Shown: positions 30,002 through 39,386, counted from the stretch's first letter. The stretch: DNA of 64,000 nt from Prevotella sp. (GCA_023663025.1 JAMPIC010000010.1:1-64000), one strand, 5' to 3'. Numbers and translations are program-made. The notes: generated by a model not told the origin, from the letters alone.

Positions 30002-31369
30002 ATGTTAACTGAAAGCCAGAAGGCTAAATTTGACGCCTATAAGTCGTATTCGGCGGCGGACTGTCAAAGCGCGGCGGCTAAACGTCTCGCGGCGCTGTTT
30101 GACGACGGACGTTTCACCGAGCTTGACGCTGCCGTTATGAACGGCGGCGCTCCCGCGGGAGTTATCACCGCTTACGGATATGTGGACGGAAGTCCCGTGT
30201 ATGCGTTTTCACAGGATAAGACAGTAAAAAGCGGCGCGGTAAACAGCCGTCATGCCGCCAAAATATGTAAAGTGTTTGACCTTGCCTCACGCACTGGAGT
30301 TCCCGTTGTGGGATTTTATGATTCCGACGGAGCTTTCGTTGACGACGGAGCGGAGGCTATCAAGGCGTACAGCGACATACTGACGTGGACGAGCAACCTT
30401 TCGGGCGTTGTTCCTCAGATATCGGTGGTTTCCGGTACCTGCGCGGGAAGCGCGGCTATGGCGGCTTGTTCGGCTGATTTTGTCGTTATCACCGACGAGG
30501 GCGAACTTTACACAGCTCCCGGCAAAGATATAAAGGGCGAGGACGCCGTTGCGAACGGTACGGCGGCTCTTTCCGCTAAGGACGACAGGGAGGCTGCCGA
30601 GACCGTTAAAAAGCTTGTGTCAATGCTCCCCGCAAACAATATTTCCTCCGCGCCCATGTTTGAATTTTCCGAAACGGGCAAGGCTGCGAGCGGTTCGGCT
30701 GACGATATCGCAAAGGCTGTTGCGGATTCCGACAGCATTGTGGAGCTGTCCGCCGGCTTCGGAAAGGCTGCCTATACGGCGATCGCAACGGTAGGCGGTT
30801 CTGCCGTGGGAATTGCGGCTACCAACAAGACCGACGGCAAGCTTACCTCCGACGACTGTTCCAAGCTGGCGCGGTTTGTAAGAACCTGCGACGCGTTTTC
30901 GATACCCGTACTTACTTATATAGATACTGAGGGTTTTGCTTCCGACGCCTGTGTAAGGGACATGGCAAAGGTCTCGAGCGCGTATGCCGAGGCTACGACC
31001 CTTAAAGTTTCCGTTGTCAGCGGAAAGGCTTACGGCGCGGCTATGGCTGCTTTCGGAGCGGGCAACGCGGACGTTACTTACGCTTACCCCGAGGCGGTAA
31101 TTTCCCCCATCGCGCCTGTGGCGGCTGTTGAATTTCTCTGGCACGACAAGCTTAAAGGAGCGGCTAACCTTGCCGAGGAAAGAAACAAGCTTGCCGGCAA
31201 ATACGCCGAGGAAAACGCCTCCGCGTTCGACGCTGCCGCAAAGGGCTGTGTTGACGGTATCATTACCGCCGAGGAAGCCCGCGCCAAGATAATCGACGTT
31301 CTCGAACTTATGAACGGCAAGAGAATGACAAAGCGTCTCCCCAAAAAGCACAGTAATATGCCCTTTTAG
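30002..31369 (+). CDS. Acyl-CoA carboxyltransferase subunit (12S/MmdA-like), divergent
   Basis: 455 residues after GGAGG. Two crotonase-like halves: the first has SGTCAGSAAMAACSADFVVI and the second GKAYGAAMAAFGAGNADVTY with AYPEAVISPIAP, the acyl-CoA and biotin-binding segments of PCCB/MmdA proteins. It is shorter than typical 12S or PCCB subunits (about 510-525) and rather Ala-rich. With the biotin carrier and 5S-like subunit downstream it would move CO2 between a carboxy-CoA and biotin. Substrate likely methylmalonyl- or malonyl-CoA type, not determined. Confidence 0.8.
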   Translation: MLTESQKAKFDAYKSYSAADCQSAAAKRLAALFDDGRFTELDAAVMNGGAPAGVITAYGYVDGSPVYAFSQDKTVKSGAVNSRHAAKICKVFDLASRTGVPVVGFYDSDGAFVDDGAEAIKAYSDILTWTSNLSGVVPQISVVSGTCAGSAAMAACSADFVVITDEGELYTAPGKDIKGEDAVANGTAALSAKDDREAAETVKKLVSMLPANNISSAPMFEFSETGKAASGSADDIAKAVADSDSIVELSAGFGKAAYTAIATVGGSAVGIAATNKTDGKLTSDDCSKLARFVRTCDAFSIPVLTYIDTEGFASDACVRDMAKVSSAYAEATTLKVSVVSGKAYGAAMAAFGAGNADVTYAYPEAVISPIAPVAAVEFLWHDKLKGAANLAEERNKLAGKYAEENASAFDAAAKGCVDGIITAEEARAKIIDVLELMNGKRMTKRLPKKHSNMPF

Positions 31370-31402
31370 AGGTTAGAAATCAGAGGATAGAGGTTAGAAT
31401 TT
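31368..31402. repeat. AGAGGTTAGA-type short repeat, copy 2
   Basis: Runs of AGAGGTTAGAA and GATAGAGGTTAGAATTTTT lie between the carboxyltransferase and biotin carrier genes. They resemble 18346-18395. Confidence 0.5.
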
Positions 31403-31486
31403 TTGCTCTGTAATTGTTCTTGAATTTCTTTCCTTTTAAGTGTATTTTACATATCTGTAAATTTTTTATGAATGGTGGTTGTTGTT

Positions 31487-31843
31487 ATGAAAAGATTTAA
31501 TATTACCGTAAACGGCAAGGCTTACGATGTTGCTGTTGAGGAAGTCGGTGCAGGCTCTGCGCCCGCCGCAGCTCCCGTACAGGCTGCTCCTGCCGCTGCT
31601 GCGCCTGCTGCTCCCGCTCCCGCTGCGGGGGGAACTGCCGTTAAAGCGCCCATGCCTGGAAATATCCTCGACGTTAAGGTTAAAGCCGGGGACAGCGTTT
31701 CCGAGGGTCAGGTACTTATGATTCTTGAAGCTATGAAAATGGAGAACGACATTGTTTCTCCCAAGGCGGGAACGGTTGCCGCCGTAAACGTGAAGAAAGG
31801 CGACAGCGTGAACCGCGACGACCTCCTCGCTTCTGTTCAGTAA
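31487..31843 (+). CDS. Biotin carboxyl carrier protein
   Basis: 118 residues; ATG 31487 chosen (an in-frame ATG at 31472 gives five more Val-rich residues). After an N-terminal beta segment comes an Ala/Pro hinge (about 24-51), then the biotinyl domain with LEAMKMEND, whose Lys is biotinylated. It shuttles CO2 between the carboxyltransferase encoded upstream and the 5S-like subunit downstream. The size and Ala/Pro linker match 1.3S subunits of transcarboxylase and gamma-type decarboxylase carriers. Confidence 0.9.
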   Translation: MKRFNITVNGKAYDVAVEEVGAGSAPAAAPVQAAPAAAAPAAPAPAAGGTAVKAPMPGNILDVKVKAGDSVSEGQVLMILEAMKMENDIVSPKAGTVAAVNVKKGDSVNRDDLLASVQ

Positions 31844-31862
31844 TTGAGAAAGGTTGATTGAA

Positions 31863-33260
31863 ATGGCTAAGATAAAAGTTACCGAAACCGTTCTCCGTGA
31901 CGCGCACCAGTCCCTTATCGCCACAAGAATGACTATGGACGAAATGCGCCCTATACTTTCCACAATGGATAAAGTGGGCTTCTATTCCGCCGAGGTTTGG
32001 GGCGGCGCGACGTTTGACTCCTGTCTCCGTTTCCTTAACGAGGATCCATGGGAGAGGCTCCGCATACTCCGCAGGGAAATGCCCAACACCAAGCTGCAAA
32101 TGCTTTTCCGCGGACAGAATATGCTGGGCTACCGTCACTATGCCGACGACGTTTTGGAGTATTTCGTTCAGAAATCCGTCGCCAACGGCATTGACATTAT
32201 CCGTATTTTTGACGCTCTCAACGATATAAGAAACCTAAAAACCGCCATTGCCGCCGCCAAAAAAGAGGGGGCGCACGCGCAGGTTGCCATTTCCTATACG
32301 CTGGGAGACGTGTTCACTACCGAATATTATGTAAACTACTGCAAGCAGATCGAAGCCGAGGGCGCGGATTCTATCTGTATCAAGGATATGGCAGCTCTGC
32401 TCACGCCGTACCGCACTGCCGAGCTTGTAAAAGCTATCAAGGCGGCGGTGAAAATTCCCGTGCAGCTTCATACCCACTACACCTCGGGACTTGCTTCAAT
32501 GTGCCTGTTAAAGGGCATTGAAAACGGCGCGGATATGATCGACACCGCAATGTCGCCCCTTGCGCTGGGTACTTCCCACGCGCCTACCGAGTCAATGGTT
32601 GCCGCACTTCAGGGTACGGAGTACGACACGGGACTTGATTTGGTTCTGCTTACCGAAATCCGGGATTACTTTATGAAGCTTCGCAAGAAGTATATCGACA
32701 ACGGTCAGCTTGACCCGAAAATGCTTGCGGTTGACGCGAACGCCCTTATTTACCAAGTGCCCGGCGGAATGCTGTCAAACCTGCTTTCACAGCTTAAACA
32801 GGCGGGCAAGGAGGATCAGTTTACCGACGTGCTTAAGGAAGTCCCCAATGTCCGCAAGGACTCGGGCTATCCGCCCCTTGTTACGCCGACGTCGCAGATC
32901 GTGGGTACGCAGGCTGTGTTCAACGTTATAAACGGCGAGCGTTACAAGACCGTCACAAAGGAGTTCAAGGCTCTCGTCAAGGGCGAGTACGGCAAAACTC
33001 CCTCGGAGATTGATCCCGAGTTCCGTAAGAAGATACTTAAGGGTGAAGAGCCTATAACCTGCCGTCCCGCTGACCTTTTGCAGCCCGAGCTTGAAAAGCT
33101 TAAGGAAGAGGCTTCCGAGTGGGTCGAGCAGGAGGAGGACGTGCTCAGCTACGCTATGTTCCCGCAGGTTGCGCCTAAGTTTTTCGCAAAGAGACGGGAC
33201 GCGAAGTACGGCGTTGACAGCGCTCACGCCGACGCGGAGAACAAGGTTCACCCCGTTTGA
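31863..33260 (+). CDS. Oxaloacetate/pyruvate carboxyltransferase subunit (5S/OadA-like)
   Basis: 465 residues from ATG 31863. HMGL-type TIM barrel: VTETVLRDAHQSLIATRM (metal Asp), ICIKDMAALLTPY with the carbamylated-Lys region, and QLHTHYTSGLA (metal His pair). A PYC/OADA conserved C-terminal domain follows, but no biotinyl domain is fused. It transfers CO2 between oxaloacetate/pyruvate and biotin on the separate carrier. Without a nearby membrane beta subunit, transcarboxylase is as plausible as a Na+-pumping decarboxylase. Confidence 0.88.
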   Translation: MAKIKVTETVLRDAHQSLIATRMTMDEMRPILSTMDKVGFYSAEVWGGATFDSCLRFLNEDPWERLRILRREMPNTKLQMLFRGQNMLGYRHYADDVLEYFVQKSVANGIDIIRIFDALNDIRNLKTAIAAAKKEGAHAQVAISYTLGDVFTTEYYVNYCKQIEAEGADSICIKDMAALLTPYRTAELVKAIKAAVKIPVQLHTHYTSGLASMCLLKGIENGADMIDTAMSPLALGTSHAPTESMVAALQGTEYDTGLDLVLLTEIRDYFMKLRKKYIDNGQLDPKMLAVDANALIYQVPGGMLSNLLSQLKQAGKEDQFTDVLKEVPNVRKDSGYPPLVTPTSQIVGTQAVFNVINGERYKTVTKEFKALVKGEYGKTPSEIDPEFRKKILKGEEPITCRPADLLQPELEKLKEEASEWVEQEEDVLSYAMFPQVAPKFFAKRRDAKYGVDSAHADAENKVHPV

Positions 33261-33278
33261 CAGAATATCTAAAATGCG

Positions 33279-33322
33279 TTATGCTTTCCGCGGTGTGCGT
33301 CTGCGGAAAGCATAACTTTTTT
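33279..33322 (+). terminator. Terminator of the carboxyltransferase operon
   Basis: A perfect 13-bp stem TTATGCTTTCCGC / GCGGAAAGCATAA (33279-33291 with 33303-33315) is followed by CTTTTTT. Confidence 0.9.
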
Positions 33323-33392
33323 AGAGTGAGGCTGCTGTTTCCTTGAAATTGGATATTTTTTCTTTTTTGAGGTACTTTTTCGTTCAAAACAC

Positions 33393-33421
33393 TTGCTTTT
33401 ACTGCGGAAAAGTGATATAAT
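33393..33421 (+). promoter_or_regulatory. Promoter of the yicC-remA-gmk operon
   Basis: TTGCTT (33393-33398), a 17-nt spacer and TATAAT (33416-33421), about 58 nt before yicC. Confidence 0.6.
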
Positions 33422-33478
33422 TAAAAATAAGTGTTAATAATGAAAACGGGTATTTGAAAGAGGAAAGGACTGCGTTAA

Positions 33479-34357
33479 ATGATTAAAAGTATGACAGGCT
33501 ACGGAAGGTTTCAGCAGACTATCGACGGAAGAGAAATTATGGTGGAGATCAAATCGGTGAACCATAGGTATTTTGAGTTTTCGGCAAGAGTTCCGAGGGC
33601 TTACGGGTATCTGGAGGAAAAGCTTAAAACCTTTATTCAGGGCAGAGTTTCCCGCGGCAAGGTGGACGTGGGCGTTACCGTTTTCAACGTGGAGGGCAAG
33701 GACGCTCAGATAGAGGTAAATCAGTCCATTGCCGAGGGGTATGTCGCCGCGCTGAGGAAAGCCAATGAAAGCCTGAAGCTGAAGGACGACCTTTCGCTTT
33801 CCAATCTGATAAGGCTTCCCGACATTTTTAACGTTATCAAGACTGCCGACGACGAAACGGTCATCTGGAACAGCGTCAAAATCGTTGCGGAGGAAGCTCT
33901 GAACAACTTCATTTCCATGAGGGAAACAGAGGGCTTGAAGATGATGGACGACATAAAATCCCGTCTCGGCTACATCGGCGAGCTTGTGGATATGGTCGAG
34001 GAACGTTCCCCCGCGGTTACGGAGGCGTACCGTCAGAAGCTTTTTGCCAAGCTGAGCGAAATTCTCGCGGACAAGAAAATAGACGAGCAGAGGATACTCA
34101 CCGAAGCCGCCGTATTTTCGGAGAAAACCGCCGTGGACGAGGAAACGGTGCGTCTTAAAAGTCATATAAACCAGTTCGGCACGCTGCTTGAAATAGAAGA
34201 ACCCGTGGGACGGAAGCTTGATTTCCTTATCCAGGAATTTAACCGCGAAAGCAACACCATCGGTTCAAAGGCGCAGGACGTGGAGATCACCAAGATAGTG
34301 GTGGAACTGAAATCCGAGATTGAGAAGATCCGCGAGCAGATACAGAATATCGAATAG
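33479..34357 (+). CDS. yloC: YicC/YloC-family endoribonuclease
   Basis: 292 residues. The N-terminal signature IKSMTGYGRFQ and VEIKSVNHRYFEFSARVPR, and the C-terminal FLIQEFNRESNTIGSKAQD, define the family (YicC in E. coli, YloC in Bacillus), characterised as an endoribonuclease. In Bacillota it regularly heads the remA-gmk-rpoZ-priA cluster, as here. Confidence 0.93.
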   Translation: MIKSMTGYGRFQQTIDGREIMVEIKSVNHRYFEFSARVPRAYGYLEEKLKTFIQGRVSRGKVDVGVTVFNVEGKDAQIEVNQSIAEGYVAALRKANESLKLKDDLSLSNLIRLPDIFNVIKTADDETVIWNSVKIVAEEALNNFISMRETEGLKMMDDIKSRLGYIGELVDMVEERSPAVTEAYRQKLFAKLSEILADKKIDEQRILTEAAVFSEKTAVDEETVRLKSHINQFGTLLEIEEPVGRKLDFLIQEFNRESNTIGSKAQDVEITKIVVELKSEIEKIREQIQNIE

Positions 34358-34387
34358 CTTTCACAAAACAGACTTTTCGGAGGGCGT

Positions 34388-34642
34388 ATGAAGCTTATTA
34401 ACATAGGTTTTGGCAACATGATAAACGCGGGACGGCTCATTACCATCGTCAGTCCCGAATCCGCGCCCATAAAGCGCATTATTCAGGAGGCAAAGGAAAA
34501 GGGTCTGCTGATAGACGCTACTTACGGCAGACGGACGCGCGCCGTTATTATTATGGACAGCGATCATGTGATTTTGTCGGCGGTGCAGCCCGAAACGGTT
34601 GCGGGACGTTTGGAGGACGAGGAGGAATCCGATGATGAGTAG
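34388..34642 (+). CDS. remA: RemA-family extracellular matrix regulator (DUF370)
   Basis: 84 residues, starting MKLINIGFGNMINAGRLITI and with TYGRRTRAVIIMDSDHVILS, typical of RemA/DUF370. In Bacillus subtilis RemA is a DNA-binding activator of matrix genes. An acidic tail (EDEEESDDE) is the only local oddity. The last 11 nt overlap gmk. Confidence 0.9.
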   Translation: MKLINIGFGNMINAGRLITIVSPESAPIKRIIQEAKEKGLLIDATYGRRTRAVIIMDSDHVILSAVQPETVAGRLEDEEESDDE

Positions 34643-35240
34643 GGGAATACTTATGGTGGTGTCCGGTCCTTCCGGATGCGGAAAGGGTACGGTACTGGCG
34701 GAGATCATTAAAAGCGGCAATGTATTTTACTCTGTGTCCGCGACGACGAGAAGTCCCAGACCGGGCGAGGTTGACGGAGTAAATTATTGGTTCCTCACAA
34801 AAGAAAAATTTGAGGAAACGATTGCAAACGACGGTATGCTTGAATACGCGTCCTACTGCGGAAACTACTACGGAACGCCCAAAAAGCCGGTTGAGGATAT
34901 GCTGGAAAAAGGCTGTCACGTCATTCTGGAGATAGAAGTCCAGGGGGCGATGAAGATAAAGGAAAAATGTCCCGAGGCGGTGTTTGTGTTTATTCTGCCG
35001 CCCTCCCTGAAAGAGCTTCGCAGACGGCTTGAAAAGCGGGGGACGGAGACTGCCGAGGTGATGGAAAAACGTCTCGGAGAAGCTGCGGGAGAGATTGCTC
35101 ACGCCTATAAATACGACTATGCCGTGGTGAACGGAGAGCTTTCCGAAGCGGTGGACGACCTGCGGGCGATAATCCGCGCGGAGGAGCTTAAATCCGATAA
35201 AATAAAAAATACTATTGATGAGGTGTTGGAAAATGCTTAG
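34632..35240 (+). CDS. gmk: Guanylate kinase
   Basis: 202 residues from ATG 34632, preceded by GAGGAGG inside remA (ATG 34635 is an alternative). The P-loop is SGPSGCGKGT near the N-terminus; SATTRSPRPGEVDGVNYWFL binds GMP, and EIEVQGAMKIKEK follows. It converts GMP to GDP. The end overlaps rpoZ by 8 nt. Confidence 0.95.
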   Translation: MMSRGILMVVSGPSGCGKGTVLAEIIKSGNVFYSVSATTRSPRPGEVDGVNYWFLTKEKFEETIANDGMLEYASYCGNYYGTPKKPVEDMLEKGCHVILEIEVQGAMKIKEKCPEAVFVFILPPSLKELRRRLEKRGTETAEVMEKRLGEAAGEIAHAYKYDYAVVNGELSEAVDDLRAIIRAEELKSDKIKNTIDEVLENA

Positions 35241-35448
35241 ACCTGCTATAAGTCAGATCGCAACCAAAAACGAGAGCTACTATTCGGTGGTTATAGCCGT
35301 CGCAAAGCGCGCGAGGGAGATCGCCGACGATCTGTACAACAACAACGAGACACTTGAAGAGAAACCGGTAAAAACCGCCGTCGAGGAGTTTGCGGGAAGA
35401 AAATATTCTTTCATAGAAGACCCCTCGCTCAGAGAGTCAAAGGACTGA
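35233..35448 (+). CDS. rpoZ: RNA polymerase omega subunit
   Basis: 71 residues from ATG 35233. MLRPAISQI, then YYSVVIAVAKRAREIADDLY is the conserved omega helix that latches the beta-prime subunit, followed by KTAVEEFAGRKYSF. Start embedded in the gmk end. The usual coaBC gene between rpoZ and priA is absent. Confidence 0.92.
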   Translation: MLRPAISQIATKNESYYSVVIAVAKRAREIADDLYNNNETLEEKPVKTAVEEFAGRKYSFIEDPSLRESKD

Positions 35449-35452
35449 CGTT

Positions 35453-37885
35453 TTGCTTACAATAAAGCGTCTGGCGGCTGTGGCGGTCAGCTCAGCAGCC
35501 TATGGATACGACAGACGGTACAAATACACCGTTCCTCCGGATCTGGACGGAAAAGCCGCGGTGGGCGTAAGAGTTCTCGTTCCTTTCGGGAAAGGGAACA
35601 GAAAGCGCATAGGCGTTATAATACGCATAGACAGCGCCGCCGGCGAGGATATAAGCCGCTTCAAGCCGATAAACTCCGTGATTGACGACGAGCCGCTTCT
35701 GAACGGCGAAATGCTCGACATGATCATGTGGCTGAGAGACGCTACCTTGTGTACCTATTTTGAAGCTTTCAGGACATTGATACCCATAGGACTGAGCGTT
35801 AATTTTACGCAGAAGTACGAGCTTTCCGACAGCAGCGGCTTGTCGGAGGACGTTCTTTCGGACGGTGCGCTTTCCCTGCTGAAAGCTGTAAGGGAGGATT
35901 TTTCGCTGCTGAACGGCGCGGATAACAGGACTGTTTCCGAGCTTGTGCAGGCGGGATTTCTGAACGAGTACGATTCCGTCAAAAGGAGAACCAAGGACGA
36001 GACCGTCAAAATGGTCAAGCTGACGGAGGATTTCACGTCGGGCAGGCTTGCCGCAAATCTGTCCCCGAAACAGAAAAGCGTTGCGGAGCTTCTCGGCGAG
36101 AGCGGAGCGGCTTCGGTAAAGGAAATTTGCTACATTTGCGGGGTTACGCCGTCGGTCGTCAACAATATGTCAAAAAAAGGAATTACCGAGACCTATGAGT
36201 ATGAGATACTGAGAACTCCCGATGTGACCGCAAGGGAAAGCGCCGACGATATCGTGCTGTCGGAGCAGCAGCGGAAAGCCTATGACGGTATTGCCGCGCT
36301 GATAGATGAAGCAAAGCCCTGCGCCGCGCTGCTGTACGGCGTTACGGGAAGCGGGAAAACCCCCGTTTTCGCCAAGCTCATCAAGCACACGCTCGATTTG
36401 GGGAAAAATGTTATTATGCTTATTCCCGAGATATCTCTTACTCCGCAGGTGCTTGAAAGATTTCAGAAGCTGTTCGGTGACATGGTTGCGATAATGCACA
36501 GCAGTCTTTCGCTCACCCAGCGGCTCAACGAATACAAAAGGGTCAAAAAAGGGCAGGCGAGGATCGTCGTCGGAACAAGAAGCGCGGTTTTCGCTCCCAT
36601 GGAGAACATCGGACTTTTCATTATTGATGAGGAGGGCGAAAGGACGTACAAGTCCGAATCGTCGCCGCGCTATAACGCAAAGGAAATTGCCAAAAAAAGG
36701 TGCATTACCCATAATGCCGTAACGCTGATGGCGTCGGCTACTCCGTCGATAGAGAGCTTTTACTGCGCCAAAACGGGGCGATATAAGCTGTTCACAATGA
36801 CGGAACGGTATTCGCAGGAAAAGTTGCCGTCGGTTGAAACGGTTGATTTGGCTGTGGAGGGCTTTTACGGTAATTCCGCTGTGTTCTCCGAAAGACTTGT
36901 GGAAGAGATCAACTACAATCTGGAAAAAAATGAGCAGACAATTCTTCTTCTCAACAGAAGAGGTTATCATACATACATAAGCTGCGCGGACTGCCGCGAA
37001 CCGCTTATCTGTCCCAATTGCAGCATTCCCATGACGTATCACAAAACGAACGGGCGGGTGCTGTGCCATTACTGCGGCTACAGCGAGGAAATGCCCAAAA
37101 CCTGCGGGAAGTGCGGCTCAAACCATCTTAAAATGACCGGTCTGGGCACTCAAAAGGCAGAGGACGAGGTGGCGGCTCTGTTCCCGAACGCAAGAATTCT
37201 CCGCATGGACGCGGACACCACTTATTCGCGGTATGCCTACGAAAAAAGTTTCCGAGCCTTTGAAAAGGGCGAGTACGACATAATGCTCGGCACGCAGATG
37301 ATCGCTAAGGGTCTGGATTTTCCCAACGTGACTCTGGTCGGAGTTCTGTCGGTGGATAAGGCTTTGTTTTCGGGTGATTTCCGAAGCTACGAAAGGACGT
37401 TCTCGCTGGTAACTCAGGTGGTGGGACGATGCGGCAGGGGAGACAAACAGGGCAGAGCCATCATTCAGACCTACGTTCCCGAGCACTATGTGCTTAATCT
37501 TGCCGCAGAACAGAATTATCCCGCGTTTTACGAGCAGGAGATAGCTTCCAGACAGGCTTTGGTTTATCCGCCGTTCTGCGACATATGTTCGCTGGAATTT
37601 TCCTCGGTCATCGAAAGCTGCGCCGACAAGGCTTCAAAGGCTTTTCTCGGACTTATAAGCGGCAGCATTGCTTCGGGCGAGATCAATGTCCCCATAAGAG
37701 TTTTGGGACCGTCAAAATGCCTGTACGAAAAGATCAACGGAAAATACCGTTACAGAATAATTATCAAATGCAGGAATAACCGAATGTTCCGCGACTATAT
37801 AGGCGGACTTTACAAGCAGACCTTTAAAATGAGAGAATTTGCGAACGTCCGGACGTTCATTGACATCAACGGAGATATAATTTAG
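35453..37885 (+). CDS. priA: Primosomal protein N' (replication restart helicase PriA)
   Basis: 810 residues from TTG 35453, 4 nt after rpoZ. An N-terminal 3'-DNA-binding domain (about 1-115), a helicase core with Walker A GVTGSGKT (near 296-303), and zinc clusters with CADC, CPNC, CHYC and CGKC (about 510-550) that clamp the helicase. It reloads the replisome at stalled forks. Motif II reads IIDEEGERTYK, where PriA proteins normally have DEEH; the last residue is Gly. The other helicase motifs (GTQMIAKGLDFPNVTLVGVL, QVVGRCGRG) look normal. Confidence 0.93.
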   Translation: MLTIKRLAAVAVSSAAYGYDRRYKYTVPPDLDGKAAVGVRVLVPFGKGNRKRIGVIIRIDSAAGEDISRFKPINSVIDDEPLLNGEMLDMIMWLRDATLCTYFEAFRTLIPIGLSVNFTQKYELSDSSGLSEDVLSDGALSLLKAVREDFSLLNGADNRTVSELVQAGFLNEYDSVKRRTKDETVKMVKLTEDFTSGRLAANLSPKQKSVAELLGESGAASVKEICYICGVTPSVVNNMSKKGITETYEYEILRTPDVTARESADDIVLSEQQRKAYDGIAALIDEAKPCAALLYGVTGSGKTPVFAKLIKHTLDLGKNVIMLIPEISLTPQVLERFQKLFGDMVAIMHSSLSLTQRLNEYKRVKKGQARIVVGTRSAVFAPMENIGLFIIDEEGERTYKSESSPRYNAKEIAKKRCITHNAVTLMASATPSIESFYCAKTGRYKLFTMTERYSQEKLPSVETVDLAVEGFYGNSAVFSERLVEEINYNLEKNEQTILLLNRRGYHTYISCADCREPLICPNCSIPMTYHKTNGRVLCHYCGYSEEMPKTCGKCGSNHLKMTGLGTQKAEDEVAALFPNARILRMDADTTYSRYAYEKSFRAFEKGEYDIMLGTQMIAKGLDFPNVTLVGVLSVDKALFSGDFRSYERTFSLVTQVVGRCGRGDKQGRAIIQTYVPEHYVLNLAAEQNYPAFYEQEIASRQALVYPPFCDICSLEFSSVIESCADKASKAFLGLISGSIASGEINVPIRVLGPSKCLYEKINGKYRYRIIIKCRNNRMFRDYIGGLYKQTFKMREFANVRTFIDINGDII

Positions 37886-37912
37886 CAAACCAATGAAAGG
37901 CAGTGAAATATT

Positions 37913-38419
37913 TTGGCGTTAAGAAAGATTGTCAACAAATCGGATGATATACTCAGAAAAAAATGCAAGCCTGTGGTGAACTTTGACGAAAAGCTGTGTA
38001 TACTTCTTGACGATATGGCTGAAACTATGTACAAATCCAACGGCGTGGGGCTTGCCGCTCCGCAGGTGGGAATGCTCAGGCGGGCAGTGGTTGTGGACGT
38101 GGGCGACGGTCTGCTGGAGCTTGTCAATCCGGAGATAATCAAGTCAAAGGGTACTCAGCGCGCGGTGGAAGGGTGTCTTTCCTGCCCCGACGAGTGGGGA
38201 TATGTTGTGCGTCCTTACGAAATAGTCATAAAAGCTCAGGACAGAACAGGAAAATTCTTACAGCTTAAACTGAAGGATTTTATGGCGAGAGCCGTGTGCC
38301 ATGAACTGGATCATCTTGAGGGACAGCTTTTCATTGATATTGCCGACGAGATGGTTGATCCCGACGAGCTTGAAAACGAGCAGAAAAAGGGAAAAAGAGG
38401 AAAACGCAGAAAACGCTGA
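37913..38419 (+). CDS. def: Peptide deformylase
   Basis: 168 residues from TTG 37913. The three signature motifs are GVGLAAPQVG, EGCLSCPD (metal Cys) and HELDHLEG (metal His pair and catalytic Glu). It removes the N-formyl group from new proteins. The C-terminal ~15 residues are a Lys/Arg-rich tail. Followed by fmt, the matching formylation enzyme. Confidence 0.95.
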   Translation: MALRKIVNKSDDILRKKCKPVVNFDEKLCILLDDMAETMYKSNGVGLAAPQVGMLRRAVVVDVGDGLLELVNPEIIKSKGTQRAVEGCLSCPDEWGYVVRPYEIVIKAQDRTGKFLQLKLKDFMARAVCHELDHLEGQLFIDIADEMVDPDELENEQKKGKRGKRRKR

Positions 38420-38432
38420 AAGGATTTGGACG

Positions 38433-39374
38433 ATGAACATTATTTTTATGGGTACTCCCGATTTTGCTGTTCCGTGTCTGAAAGCGCTTATTGACAGCGG
38501 GGAGAACGTTTCCGCGGTGTTTACCCAGCCCGACAAGCCAAAGGGCAGGGGTTATAAGCTTACGCCGCCGCCTGTAAAGGAAGCTGCCTTGACAAACGGC
38601 ATTCCCGTATATCAGCCGGTCAGCCTTAAAAAAGGCGAGGACGCGGAGACTGCTCTGAAAACGATAACCGAGCTTGCTCCCGATCTGATAGTTACGGTCG
38701 CATACGGAAAGATACTTCCCAAGGAGATACTTGACGCACCCAAATTTTACAGTATCAACGTTCACGCTTCGCTTCTGCCCAAGTACCGCGGCGCGGGACC
38801 TATCCAGTGGAGCGTGCTGAACGGCGAAAAGGTCACAGGCGTTACAACAATGCTTATGGCTGAGGGAATTGACACGGGGGATATGCTTCTCAGCAGGTCT
38901 TTGGAGATCGGCGAGAACGAGACGGCTTCGGAGCTTCACGACAGGCTGTCCGCGCTCGGAGCGGAGGTTCTGCTGGAAACCGTCGCGGCTGTAAAGTCGG
39001 GAAGCATTACACCTGTTCCGCAGGATAATTCGCTGTCAAGCCACGCGCCTATGCTGACAAAGGATATGTGTCCCATTGATTTTTCAAAGTCCGCGCAGGA
39101 AGTCCATAACCATATCCGCGGATTGTCGGCGTTTCCCTGCGCTTCGGCTGTTCTTGAGGGAAAACGGCTAAAGGTGTACGGCTCGGAGATTGTCAAGGGA
39201 ATGAAGTCGGAACGTCCTCCCGGAACTGTTGTACAGGCGAAAGACTTTACAGTGGCGTGCGGAGACGGCGGCTGCGTAAGGTTCACGGAAGTTCAGGCTG
39301 AGGGCGGAAAGCGAATGCTCACGGCGGACTATCTGAGAGGAAAAGCGGTCAAAGAGGGAACAGTCCTAACCTGA
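38433..39374 (+). CDS. fmt: Methionyl-tRNA formyltransferase
   Basis: 313 residues from ATG 38433 (AAAGGATTTGG upstream). MNIIFMGTPDFAVPCLKALI, then SINVHASLLPKYRGAGPIQW, with the catalytic Asn/His, and GITTMLM-like VTTMLMAEGIDTGDML. It formylates initiator Met-tRNA. The C-terminal domain (about 205-313) is the tRNA-binding OB-like fold. Co-oriented with def. Confidence 0.95.
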   Translation: MNIIFMGTPDFAVPCLKALIDSGENVSAVFTQPDKPKGRGYKLTPPPVKEAALTNGIPVYQPVSLKKGEDAETALKTITELAPDLIVTVAYGKILPKEILDAPKFYSINVHASLLPKYRGAGPIQWSVLNGEKVTGVTTMLMAEGIDTGDMLLSRSLEIGENETASELHDRLSALGAEVLLETVAAVKSGSITPVPQDNSLSSHAPMLTKDMCPIDFSKSAQEVHNHIRGLSAFPCASAVLEGKRLKVYGSEIVKGMKSERPPGTVVQAKDFTVACGDGGCVRFTEVQAEGGKRMLTADYLRGKAVKEGTVLT

Positions 39375-39386
39375 AGGAGGCAGACT

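Noticed and set aside
30620..31351. Long minus-strand reading frames opposite the carboxyltransferase and other GC-rich genes
   Set aside because: Shadow frames caused by codon bias; the plus strand carries clear family motifs and ribosome-binding sites.
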